Part shown: positions 46,436-54,113 of the stretch, in pieces
How the letters are laid out: every line of letters starts with the position of its first letter
How positions within the stretch are numbered: position 1 is the stretch's first letter
From: Arenimonas composti TR7-09 = DSM 18010
GTDB lineage: Bacteria; Pseudomonadota; Gammaproteobacteria; Xanthomonadales; Xanthomonadaceae
Assembly (NCBI RefSeq): GCF_000426365.1
Contig: NZ_AUFF01000002.1
Location: forward strand, 484,993-548,992
Reading direction: 5' to 3'
DNA: 64,000 nt
Notes under the pieces: model-generated
The model's database searches: none
Told to the model about the DNA's origin: nothing
What the model saw: the letters and a program-made list of their open reading frames with translations, nothing else
Made by a program: the position numbers and the translations under genes

Positions 46436-46562
46436 TGACAACGGGGGGTTAACAACTGGGGTCAGATTCCTTCGTTAAGTCGAACGCTGTCCGGCAGGAT
46501 CCCGAGGGCCGTCACCCGCCTTAACGAAGGAATCTGACCCCAGTTGTTAACCCCCGTTGTCA
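46436..46562. repeat. 127-bp near-perfect palindrome (MITE-like)
   Basis: Arms at 46436-46479 and 46520-46562 are reverse complements over 43 bases with one extra G. The loop is 40 bp. Each arm carries GTTAACAACTGGGGTCAGAT and CCTTCGTTAAG. The GGGGTCAGA core is of the kind found next to RAYT (REP-associated tyrosine transposase) genes. It lies between two convergent genes and contains the stop codon of the DUF486 gene. Confidence 0.9.
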
Positions 46563-46907
46563 GTCGAGGAAGATCAGGAACGCCGCGACGACGATCAGTA
46601 CGAAGCCGGCGATGTGGTTCCACTTCAGCGGCTCGCCGAGGTACCAGACCGAGACGCCGGCGAACACCAGCAGGGTCAGGATCTCCTGGATGCCCTTGAG
46701 CTGCGGCGCCGAATACACCGCGTGGCCCATCCGGTTCGCGGGCACCTGCAGGCAGTACTCGAAGAAGGCGATGCCCCAGCTGGCCAGCACGACCAGCCAC
46801 AGCGCGCTGCCCTTGAACTTCAGGTGCCCGTACCACGCGAACGTCATGAACACGTTGGCGACGAGCAGCAGCACGACCGGCACGACGTAGGCGGACAGGG
46901 CATTCAT
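46560..46907 (-). CDS. DUF486 small multidrug-resistance-like membrane protein
   Basis: 115 residues with four membrane helices: VVPVVLLLVANVFMTFAWYGHLKF, LWLVVLASWGIAFFEYCLQVPANRMG, LTLLVFAGVSVWYLGEPLKWNHIAG and FVLIVVAAFLIFL. FAWYGHLK and EYCLQVPANR are signatures of the DUF486 family, a relative of small EamA/SMR transporters. The substrate is unknown. Its stop codon lies in the right arm of the palindrome. Confidence 0.9.
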   Translation of the reverse strand: MNALSAYVVPVVLLLVANVFMTFAWYGHLKFKGSALWLVVLASWGIAFFEYCLQVPANRMGHAVYSAPQLKGIQEILTLLVFAGVSVWYLGEPLKWNHIAGFVLIVVAAFLIFLD

Positions 46908-47057
46908 GGGAAGGCGACGCGGGCTGGGGAAAATCGCGCGAGCTTAGACCTTCCACGTGTCCCCGGGCAGGGGCTTCACACCCGTATCACCGTCCCGATG
47001 TGAAGGTTCACAAACCTGAAGCCCTCCCCCTCCACCCTGACACAGAAGGACTTTCCC

Positions 47058-47771
47058 ATGCGTCGTGACGATCCCGCCGGTCTGATCCTCGTCGTCGAAG
47101 ACAACCGCAACCTTTCCGAGATGGTCGGTGAATACCTGGAGTCGAAAGGCTTCGGCGTCGACTACGCCAGCGACGGCCTGGACGGCTACCGCCTGGCGGC
47201 CGAGAACAGCTACGACGTCATCGTGCTCGACCTGATGCTGCCCCGCCTGGACGGCCTCGAGGTCTGCCGCCGGCTGCGCTCGGAGGCCAAGAAGTCGACG
47301 CCGGTGCTGATGCTGACCGCCCGCGACACCCTCAACGACAAGGTCGTCGGCCTCGAGGCCGGTGCCGACGACTACCTGGTCAAGCCCTTCGCGATCCAGG
47401 AGCTCGAGGCCCGCGTCCGCGCCCTGATCCGCCGCGATCGTCGCCAGGTGAGCGCCGAAGTACTGAAGGTCGCCGACCTCGTGCTCGACACCGCCAGCCT
47501 GCGCGTGACCCGTGGGAACCAGGAGATCCAGCTGTCGCCGATCGGTCTGCGCCTGCTCGGCATCCTGATGCGCGAGTCGCCGCGCGTGGTCTCCCGCCGC
47601 GACATCGAGCGCGAGATCTGGGGCGACGGCCTGCCGGATTCCGATACCCTGCGCAGCCATCTGTACAACCTGCGCAAGGCCATCGATCGTCCGTTCGAGC
47701 GTCCGCTGCTGCATACCGTGCAGACGGCCGGCTATCGCATCGCCGACCTCGACGCGCCGCCGGCCGCCTGA
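47058..47771 (+). CDS. OmpR-family response regulator
   Basis: 237 residues. The receiver (ILVVEDNRNLSEMV; VIVLDLMLPRLDGLEVC with the phospho-acceptor Asp; MLTARDTLNDKVVGLEAGADDYLVKPF) is at ~10-122. The winged-helix DNA-binding domain (LDTASLRVTRGNQEIQLSPIGLRLLGILM; RDIEREIWGDGLPDSDTLRSHLYNLRKAID) is at ~140-230. It forms an operon with the kinase gene 20 bp downstream. Two GTTCACA/CTTCACA boxes lie 70-20 bp before the start and may be autoregulatory sites. Confidence 0.93.
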   Translation: MRRDDPAGLILVVEDNRNLSEMVGEYLESKGFGVDYASDGLDGYRLAAENSYDVIVLDLMLPRLDGLEVCRRLRSEAKKSTPVLMLTARDTLNDKVVGLEAGADDYLVKPFAIQELEARVRALIRRDRRQVSAEVLKVADLVLDTASLRVTRGNQEIQLSPIGLRLLGILMRESPRVVSRRDIEREIWGDGLPDSDTLRSHLYNLRKAIDRPFERPLLHTVQTAGYRIADLDAPPAA

Positions 47772-47791
47772 TCCACGACTAGACTCTCCGC

Positions 47792-49093
47792 ATGCCGACC
47801 ACGCGCCAGGGATTGCGCAGCAAGCTCCGTACCGCCTTCCTCTGGCAGGCGTCGGCGATCGCGATCGTCGCGATGCTGAGCGTGATCGCGGCGACGATAC
47901 TGATGCGCGAGGTGCTGGTGCACCGCGCGCTGACCGAGGAGGTGGCCTACCTGCGCGAGCGGCTGGCCACCGACCCCGGCGCGGCCTTGCCCGACACCGC
48001 CCGTCTCGACGTCTGGTACGCGCGCAGCCCCGAGGAACGCGCGGCCTTCCCGGACTGGCTGCAGGCGCTGCCACCGGGCTACCACCCGCACGTGCCGCCC
48101 GGCAGTGACGTCGAATACCTGGTGCTGGTCGACGTCGGTGCCGACGGCAGCACGATCGCCGCGGCCTTCCATCCCGAAGTCGTCGACCGCCTGGCCTGGT
48201 GGCTCGGCGTGTCGCCGCTGGCGATCATGCTGATCGCGATGTGGGTGCTGGCCTGGCTGGCCTACCGCGCGACCCGTCGCGCGGTGGCGCCACTGGTCTG
48301 GCTCGCCGAGGTCGTGCAGCGCTGGGACCCGATGCGCCCGGAAACCAGCGTGCTGCATCCGCGCAACCTGCCGGAGGGCGTGGAGGGCGAGAGCCGCGTG
48401 CTGGCGAACTCGCTGCACGACTACGCCAGCCGCATCGGCGCCTTCATCGACCGCGAGCGCGACTTCACCCGCGACGCCTCGCACGAACTGCGCACGCCGC
48501 TGGCGGTGATCCGCGTCGCCGGCGACATGATGTCGGCCGATGCCGGGCTGTCGCCGATGGCGCGCCGCGCGCTGGCCCGCATCCAGGGCGCCGGCCGCGA
48601 CATGGAGGCGCTGATCGAGGCGTTCCTGATCCTCGCGCGCGAAGGCGATACCGGACTGCCCGACGACGACTTCGCGGTCGGCGACATCCTCGACGAGGAA
48701 GTGCAGAAGGCCCGGGTGATGCTCGGCGCCAAGCCGGTCGCGCTGGAGCTGGTCAAGGACACCGACTTCCACCTGCGCGCGCCGGCGCGGGTACTCGCGG
48801 TGATCGTCGCGAACCTGTTGCGCAACGCCGTTCAGCACACCGACGAGGGCAGCATCACCGTGAGCCTGAAGCCCGGCCTCGTGACGATCGCCGACACCGG
48901 CGTCGGCATGAGCGCCGAGGAACTCAGCCACGCCTTCGATGCCGCCTGGCATTCGCTCGGCGGCCACGGTCGCGGTCTCGGCCTGTCGCTCGTGCGCCGG
49001 CTTTCCGGCCGCTACGGCTGGCAGGTGGGCCTGCAGAGCACGCCGGGCGAGGGCACGGTGGCGACCCTGGCGTTCCCGGAGAAGCAGAAGTAG
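47792..49093 (+). CDS. Sensor histidine kinase
   Basis: 433 residues. Two membrane helices (~18-40 and ~150-172) flank a ~110-residue periplasmic domain. RDASHELRTPLAVIR carries the phospho-accepting His of the HisKA domain at ~232. The ATPase part has NLLRNAVQHTDEG (N-box), IADTGVGM (G1) and GGHGRGLGLSLVRRL. It is the partner of the preceding regulator. The MacAB-type exporter genes start 172 bp downstream, so the pair probably controls that exporter in response to envelope stress; this is inferred from position. Confidence 0.92.
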   Translation: MPTTRQGLRSKLRTAFLWQASAIAIVAMLSVIAATILMREVLVHRALTEEVAYLRERLATDPGAALPDTARLDVWYARSPEERAAFPDWLQALPPGYHPHVPPGSDVEYLVLVDVGADGSTIAAAFHPEVVDRLAWWLGVSPLAIMLIAMWVLAWLAYRATRRAVAPLVWLAEVVQRWDPMRPETSVLHPRNLPEGVEGESRVLANSLHDYASRIGAFIDRERDFTRDASHELRTPLAVIRVAGDMMSADAGLSPMARRALARIQGAGRDMEALIEAFLILAREGDTGLPDDDFAVGDILDEEVQKARVMLGAKPVALELVKDTDFHLRAPARVLAVIVANLLRNAVQHTDEGSITVSLKPGLVTIADTGVGMSAEELSHAFDAAWHSLGGHGRGLGLSLVRRLSGRYGWQVGLQSTPGEGTVATLAFPEKQK

Positions 49094-49265
49094 GGGAAAC
49101 AGGCGGCAGGACGTAGTGGGCGGCCGGGACCTTGCTTCCGCTACTTCTGCTTTCTTCGCCTCTCACTGCGTCTTCAGTGTCGTCAGCCGAAAATCCCCGG
49201 CCTCCCGTCAACCTTTCCGCACGTCGTGCGTTAAGGTCGGCACCCCGCGTCATTCCGGAGTTCAA

Positions 49266-50759
49266 ATGCCCGCCGCCAAATCCGCGCGTACGCGCTTCCC
49301 CCTGATTCCCGTCGTCGTCGTGCTGGCCCTGCTGGCCGGCGGATGGTGGTGGTGGAGCCAGCGCGGCGCGTCGGCCACCGGTGCCTGGCGCACCGCGGCG
49401 GTGGAGCGTGGCGACGTGCGCGTGGTGATCTCGGCGACCGGCACGCTGCGCGCGACCACCACCGTCGACGTCGGCTCGCAGGTCAGCGGCCAGGTGCTCG
49501 AGGTGCTGGTCGACTTCAATGATCGTGTCGAGAAGGGCCAGCCGATCGCCCGCCTCGATCCGGCGCCGTTCCAGACCCGTTTGCAGCAGGCCGAGGCCGA
49601 CCTCGCCAGCGCCCGCGCCTCGGTCAACGAAGCGCAGGCGACGCTGAAGAATGCCGAGGCCGATTACACCCGCAAGGCCGACCTCGTCGCCCGCCAGCTG
49701 ATCGCCCGCAGCGAGGCCGACCAGGCCCTGGCCGCGCGTGACCAGGCGCGCGCCCGGGTGGTGTCCGCCCAGGCCGCGGTGCAGCAGCGGCTGGCGGCCG
49801 TGAGCAACGCCCGCCTCGACGTCGACTACACGACGATCCGTGCGCCGGTCGACGGCGTCGTGCTGCTGCGCCAGGTCGAGCCCGGCCAGACCGTCGCCGC
49901 CAGCTTCCAGACGCCGGTGCTGTTCCAGATCGCCGAGGACCTGGCGCAGATGCAGATCGACCTGAGCATCGACGAGGCCGACGTCGGCCAGATCCGCGAG
50001 GGTCTCGAGGTCGCGTTCACCGTCGATGCCTTCCCCGACCGGCAGTTCCACGGCGAGGTCAAGCAGGTGCGGCTGTCCGCGACCGCGACGTCGGGCGTCA
50101 TCAGCTACCCGGTGGTCGTGATCGTCGACAACCCCGACTTCAGCCTGCTCCCGGGCATGACGGCCAGCGCCGAGATCGTCGTCAGCCAGCGCGAGAACTT
50201 GCTGCGGGTGCCGAATGCCGCGCTGCGCTTCACCCCGCCGGAAGACGTCGCCGCGGCGGCCGGGCAGGCCGGCGGCACCGGTGGCGGTCGCGGCGGCATG
50301 ATGCAGGACCTGCCGCGCATCGCCGCGGAGCTGCAGTTGAACGCCGACCAGCAGGCCGCCTTCGACGCGGCGATGGCGCAGCTGCGCGAGCGCGCCGCTT
50401 CCCGCCAGGCGCCGCCGTCAAGCAGCGCGCCGGGCGGCATGGGCGGCATGCGCGGCCCCGGCGGTCCCGGCGCCGGCGGTCCCTCGCAGGAGGCGATGCG
50501 CGCGCGCATGGCCGAGGCGATGAACCGCAACTTCGCGCCGTTCCGCGCCACCCTGAGCCCCGATCAGCAGCAGCGCTGGGATGCCGCGCTGCGCGCCCAG
50601 GCCACCGCCCGCCGCGGCCTGCTCTGGGTGCTCGAGAACGGCCGCCTGAAGCCGGCGCCGGTACGCCTCGGCGCCTCCGACGGCACCGTCACCGAAGTCG
50701 ACGGGGCGGTCGAGGAAGGCACCCGGGTCGTGACCGGCCAGGAGCGTCCGTCGGCATGA
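49266..50759 (+). CDS. MacA-like periplasmic adaptor with inserted LTXXQ-like segment
   Basis: 497 residues from the ATG at 49266. There is one N-terminal membrane helix (PLIPVVVVLALLAGGWWWW). The HlyD/MacA fold follows: VVISATGTLRATTTVDVGSQVSGQV, a coiled-coil hairpin at ~100-180, TTIRAPVDGVVLLRQVEPGQTV and SYPVVVIVDNPDFSLLPGMTASAEI. Between the beta-barrel and the last membrane-proximal strands there is an unusual ~125-residue insert rich in Met/Gly/Pro. The insert has two short LTXXQ-like helices (LQLNADQQAAFDAAMAQLRE and LSPDQQQRWDAAL), the pattern seen in CpxP/Spy-type periplasmic proteins. It overlaps the ATPase gene by 4 bp. Confidence 0.92.
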   Translation: MPAAKSARTRFPLIPVVVVLALLAGGWWWWSQRGASATGAWRTAAVERGDVRVVISATGTLRATTTVDVGSQVSGQVLEVLVDFNDRVEKGQPIARLDPAPFQTRLQQAEADLASARASVNEAQATLKNAEADYTRKADLVARQLIARSEADQALAARDQARARVVSAQAAVQQRLAAVSNARLDVDYTTIRAPVDGVVLLRQVEPGQTVAASFQTPVLFQIAEDLAQMQIDLSIDEADVGQIREGLEVAFTVDAFPDRQFHGEVKQVRLSATATSGVISYPVVVIVDNPDFSLLPGMTASAEIVVSQRENLLRVPNAALRFTPPEDVAAAAGQAGGTGGGRGGMMQDLPRIAAELQLNADQQAAFDAAMAQLRERAASRQAPPSSSAPGGMGGMRGPGGPGAGGPSQEAMRARMAEAMNRNFAPFRATLSPDQQQRWDAALRAQATARRGLLWVLENGRLKPAPVRLGASDGTVTEVDGAVEEGTRVVTGQERPSA

Positions 50760-51475
50760 GCGCCGCGGTCCCGATCATCGACGCGGTCGACCTGACGAAG
50801 GTCTACAACGCCGGTACCGCCGGCGAAGTGCTGGCCCTGCGCGGCGTCGACCTGCGGGTCGAACGCGGCGAATTCCTGGCGATCATGGGCGCTTCGGGTT
50901 CCGGCAAGTCGACGATGATGAACCTGCTCGGCTGCCTCGATACCCCGACCGCCGGCAGCTACCGGCTCGACGGCGTCGACGTCGGCGGCCTCGACGCGAC
51001 CGGTCTCGCGCGCCTGCGCCTGGAGAAGCTCGGCTTCGTGTTCCAGGGCTTCCACCTGCTGAGCCGGCAGAGCGCGCTGGAGAACGTGATGATGCCGCTG
51101 GCCTATGCCGGCGTGCCGGTGCACGAACGCGAACCGCGCGCGCTGGCCGCGCTGGCCGAGGTCGGCCTCGCCGAACGCGCCCGCCACAAGCCGAACGAAC
51201 TCTCCGGCGGCCAGCAGCAGCGCGTGGCGATCGCCCGCGCGCTGATCAACGAACCGGCGCTGATCCTCGCCGACGAACCCACCGGCGCCCTCGATTCGCG
51301 CACCAGCGAGGAGATCATGGCGCTGTTCGAACGCCTGCAGGCCAGCGGCCGCACGGTCGTGATCATCACCCACGAACGGCCTGTAGCCGAACACGCCGAC
51401 CGCATCGTCGTGATGCACGACGGCGAGCTGCACCCGGATGGCTGGGTGCCGCAGCACGCGGAGGCGACGGCATGA
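50756..51475 (+). CDS. MacB-type ABC transporter ATP-binding protein
   Basis: 239 residues. Walker A GASGSGKST, Q-loop FVFQGFHLL, signature LSGGQQQRVAIARAL, Walker B LILADEPTGALD and the switch His in IITHE are all intact. In classical MacB the ATPase and permease are fused; here, as in many LolD/MacB-type systems, they are separate genes. It overlaps both neighbours by 4 bp, so adaptor, ATPase and permease form one unit that likely exports a peptide, lipid or antibiotic across the outer membrane with a TolC-like channel. Confidence 0.95.
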   Translation: MSAAVPIIDAVDLTKVYNAGTAGEVLALRGVDLRVERGEFLAIMGASGSGKSTMMNLLGCLDTPTAGSYRLDGVDVGGLDATGLARLRLEKLGFVFQGFHLLSRQSALENVMMPLAYAGVPVHEREPRALAALAEVGLAERARHKPNELSGGQQQRVAIARALINEPALILADEPTGALDSRTSEEIMALFERLQASGRTVVIITHERPVAEHADRIVVMHDGELHPDGWVPQHAEATA

Positions 51476-52767
51476 CGCTCGGTGACGTGATGCGTTCGGC
51501 GGTGTCGTCGCTGCGCGGCAACTGGATGCGCAGCATCCTGACCGCGCTCGGCGTGATCATCGGCATCGCCGCGGTGATCGTGATGGTGTCGGTCGGCCAG
51601 GGCACGCAGAGCGAGCTCGACCAGATGATCTCGCGCCTGGGCTCGAACCGGCTCGAAGTGTTCTCGGCCGGCAGCCGCGGCCCGTCACCGGTGCGCGGCG
51701 CCGCCGGCAGCGGCGGCACCATCACCGATGACGACGCCGACGCGATCCGCAGCGAAATCCCGGAAGTGCAGTACGTCGCGATCCAGAACCGTGGCGGCGG
51801 CCAGGTGGTCTTCGCCGAGAACAACTGGTCCACCAGCTGGTACGGCGTCAACAGCGACTACTTCCCGGTCAACGACTGGAAGATGGGGCTCGGCGAGGAA
51901 TTCAGCGCCCGCGACTACAGCAGCGCCGCGAAAGTGGTGATCCTCGGCGAAACCGTGCGCCGCGAGCTGTTCGGCAGCGACGACCCGATCGGCGCGACGA
52001 TCCGCCTCGGCCGCGTGCCGCTGCGCGTGGTCGGCGTGCTGGCGCCGAAGGGGCAGGGCAGCTGGGGCCAGGACGCCGACGACGTGATCCTGGTGCCGAT
52101 CGAAACCGGCCGCCGCCGCCTCGCGCCGGCCGCGAACACCACGCCGGCTTCGGCCACCGCTTCCGGCACGGCCGCCGCCGGCGCCTCGCAGCCGCGGCAG
52201 GCGCGTACCGTGCAGCAGATTTCGGTCGGCGTCACCCGCGCCGAGGACCTGGCCTACGTCGAGGATGAGATCGCCGCGCTGCTGCGCCAGCGCCACCGCA
52301 TCCAGCCCGGCGCCGACGACGACTTCGCGGTGCGCAACATCGCCGAGATCGTCAGCACCCGCACCGAGACGACGCGGCTGATGTCGATCCTGCTCGGCGC
52401 GGTCGCCGGCATTTCGCTGATCGTCGGCGGCATCGGCATCATGAACATCATGCTGGTGTCGGTGACCGAGCGTATCCGCGAGATCGGCCTGCGCATGGCG
52501 GTCGGTGCCGGCCCGCGCGAGATCCAGCGGCAGTTCCTCGCCGAGGCGATGCTGATCTCGCTCGGCGGCGGCTTCATCGGCATCGCCCTCGGCGTCGGCG
52601 GTGCGCTGCTCGCCGCGAAGTTCGCGACGCTGCCGGTGAAACTCGATGCCCAGGTCGTACTGCTCGCGACCGGCTTCTCGGTCGCGACCGGCCTGTTCTT
52701 CGGCTTCTATCCGGCACGCAAGGCCGCGCGCCTCGACCCGATCGAAGCCCTCCGCCACCAGGGCTGA
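51472..52767 (+). CDS. MacB-type ABC transporter permease
   Basis: 431 residues. The N-terminal membrane helix ([28 protein letters not shown]) is followed by a ~220-residue periplasmic MacB_PCD domain. Three C-terminal helices belong to the FtsX domain ([90 protein letters not shown]). [20 protein letters not shown]-like and [10 protein letters not shown] motifs are diagnostic. The periplasmic domain contains an Ala/Thr/Ser-rich stretch (~220-245). Confidence 0.95.
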   Translation: [431 protein letters not shown]

Positions 52768-52786
52768 GCCCCTCCCGCTTTTTTTT

Positions 52787-52809
52787 GTAGGAGCGGCTTC
52801 AGCCGCGAT
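52787..52809 (+). repeat. REP element
   Basis: The GCGGC-TTCA-GCCGC hairpin directly after a run of nine T behind the permease gene. Confidence 0.85.
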
Positions 52810-52858
52810 CCCTCTCCCGACTGACTAGACTGGAGCCCTCCCCACCGGAGGGTCTCCG

Positions 52859-53965
52859 ATGCGCCACATCGTTCTCCTGCTTCTACTCGCGACGCTGGCC
52901 GCCACCGCCACCGCCGCCGACTGCCCCACCGGCGCCGACGACGCCCGCGCCCGCGCCGTCATCGCCGACCTGCAGCGCATCGTCACCCCGAACGGCGTGC
53001 AGGAGACCTACGCGACGCCGATCGGTGGCGTCGAGCACTGGATCGACATCCGCGGCGAGGACCGCGACAACCCGGTGATCCTGTTCGTGCACGGCGGCCC
53101 GGCCTCGCCGGCGATGCCGAGCCACTGGCAGTTCCAGCGCGGCTGGGAGGAATTCTTCACCGTCGTGCACTACGACCAGCGCGGCGCCGGCAAGACCCAT
53201 CGCAGCGCGGACGCGGATGCCGTCGCCGGCACGCTGGCGATCGACCGCTACGTGCAGGACGCGATCGCCATCGCCGAACACGTGCGCGAACGCCTCGGCA
53301 AAGAGAAGCTGATCCTGGTGGGCCACAGCTGGGGCACCGTCGTCGGGATGAAGGCGGCACTGGCGCGGCCCGACCTGTTCCATGCCTACGTCGGCATCGG
53401 CCAGGTGATCAACACGCGACTCAACGAGCGGCTGAGCTTCGAGTACGGCCTGCAGCGCGCACGCGCCGACGGCAACGCGACGGCGGTCGCCGAGCTCGAA
53501 TCGATCGCGCCCTATCCCGGCGACCAGCCGATCACCCGCGACCGCATCATCGTCGCGCGCAAGTGGCCGCAGCATTACGGCGGCCTCAACGCCTACCGCG
53601 ACGCCGAGCAGGACTACTACTACGGCGCCTCGCTGCTGTCGCCGGAATACGATTGCGCCGACCGCCGGGCCTTCTTCGCCGGCAACGTATTCACCCTGAA
53701 CGAGGTGCTGGACGAATTCCTGACCGTCGACTTCCTGCCGGTCGAGCGCTTCCCGATCCCGGTGGTGATGTTCCTCGGCCGCCACGACTACACGACGCCG
53801 TCGGCGCCGACCGCGGAGTGGCTGGAGCGCGTGCAGGCGCCGCACAAGCGCGCGGTCTGGTTCGAGCACGCCGCGCACATGATTCCGTGGGAGGAGCCGG
53901 GGCACACGCTGGTGGCGCTGCTGGAGCACGTGCGGCCGCTGGCACAGGAATCGCCCACACGTTGA
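52859..53965 (+). CDS. Secreted alpha/beta hydrolase, S33 peptidase-like
   Basis: 368 residues with a signal peptide (MRHIVLLLLLATLAATATAA). The fold of proline iminopeptidase-type hydrolases is visible. LFVHGGPASP is the oxyanion hole. VVHYDQRGAGKT and LVGHSWGTVVGMKAAL with the nucleophile Ser follow. FLGRHDYTTP has the catalytic Asp and EHAAHMIPWEEP the catalytic His. It is expected to act in the periplasm or outside on small peptides or esters. An ACTAGACT -10-like box lies ~30 bp before the start. It precedes the CRISPR-Cas locus with no functional link evident. Confidence 0.9.
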   Translation: MRHIVLLLLLATLAATATAADCPTGADDARARAVIADLQRIVTPNGVQETYATPIGGVEHWIDIRGEDRDNPVILFVHGGPASPAMPSHWQFQRGWEEFFTVVHYDQRGAGKTHRSADADAVAGTLAIDRYVQDAIAIAEHVRERLGKEKLILVGHSWGTVVGMKAALARPDLFHAYVGIGQVINTRLNERLSFEYGLQRARADGNATAVAELESIAPYPGDQPITRDRIIVARKWPQHYGGLNAYRDAEQDYYYGASLLSPEYDCADRRAFFAGNVFTLNEVLDEFLTVDFLPVERFPIPVVMFLGRHDYTTPSAPTAEWLERVQAPHKRAVWFEHAAHMIPWEEPGHTLVALLEHVRPLAQESPTR

Positions 53966-54113
53966 GCGCCGCCAGCACCTGTTGCCGCTGCTCTTGAACC
54001 CGGCACCGGCTGGGGGGGGGGGCTGGCGCGTGGCAGGTGCGTCGCCCTGCGACGGCCGATTGTTTCGCGTCGCGACGTGGGGTGGTTGCGGGAGATGTGA
54101 AGGAGAGCCTTCG

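Noticed and set aside
52859..53965. A defence-associated hydrolase belonging to the CRISPR locus
   Set aside because: It has its own upstream region, a secretion signal and ordinary S33-like features. Only proximity would link it to cas3.
54000..54113. An earlier start for cas3 at 53982
   Set aside because: It lacks a ribosome site and crosses a G10 tract. The GTG at 54114 has AAGGAG at good distance and starts at conserved sequence.
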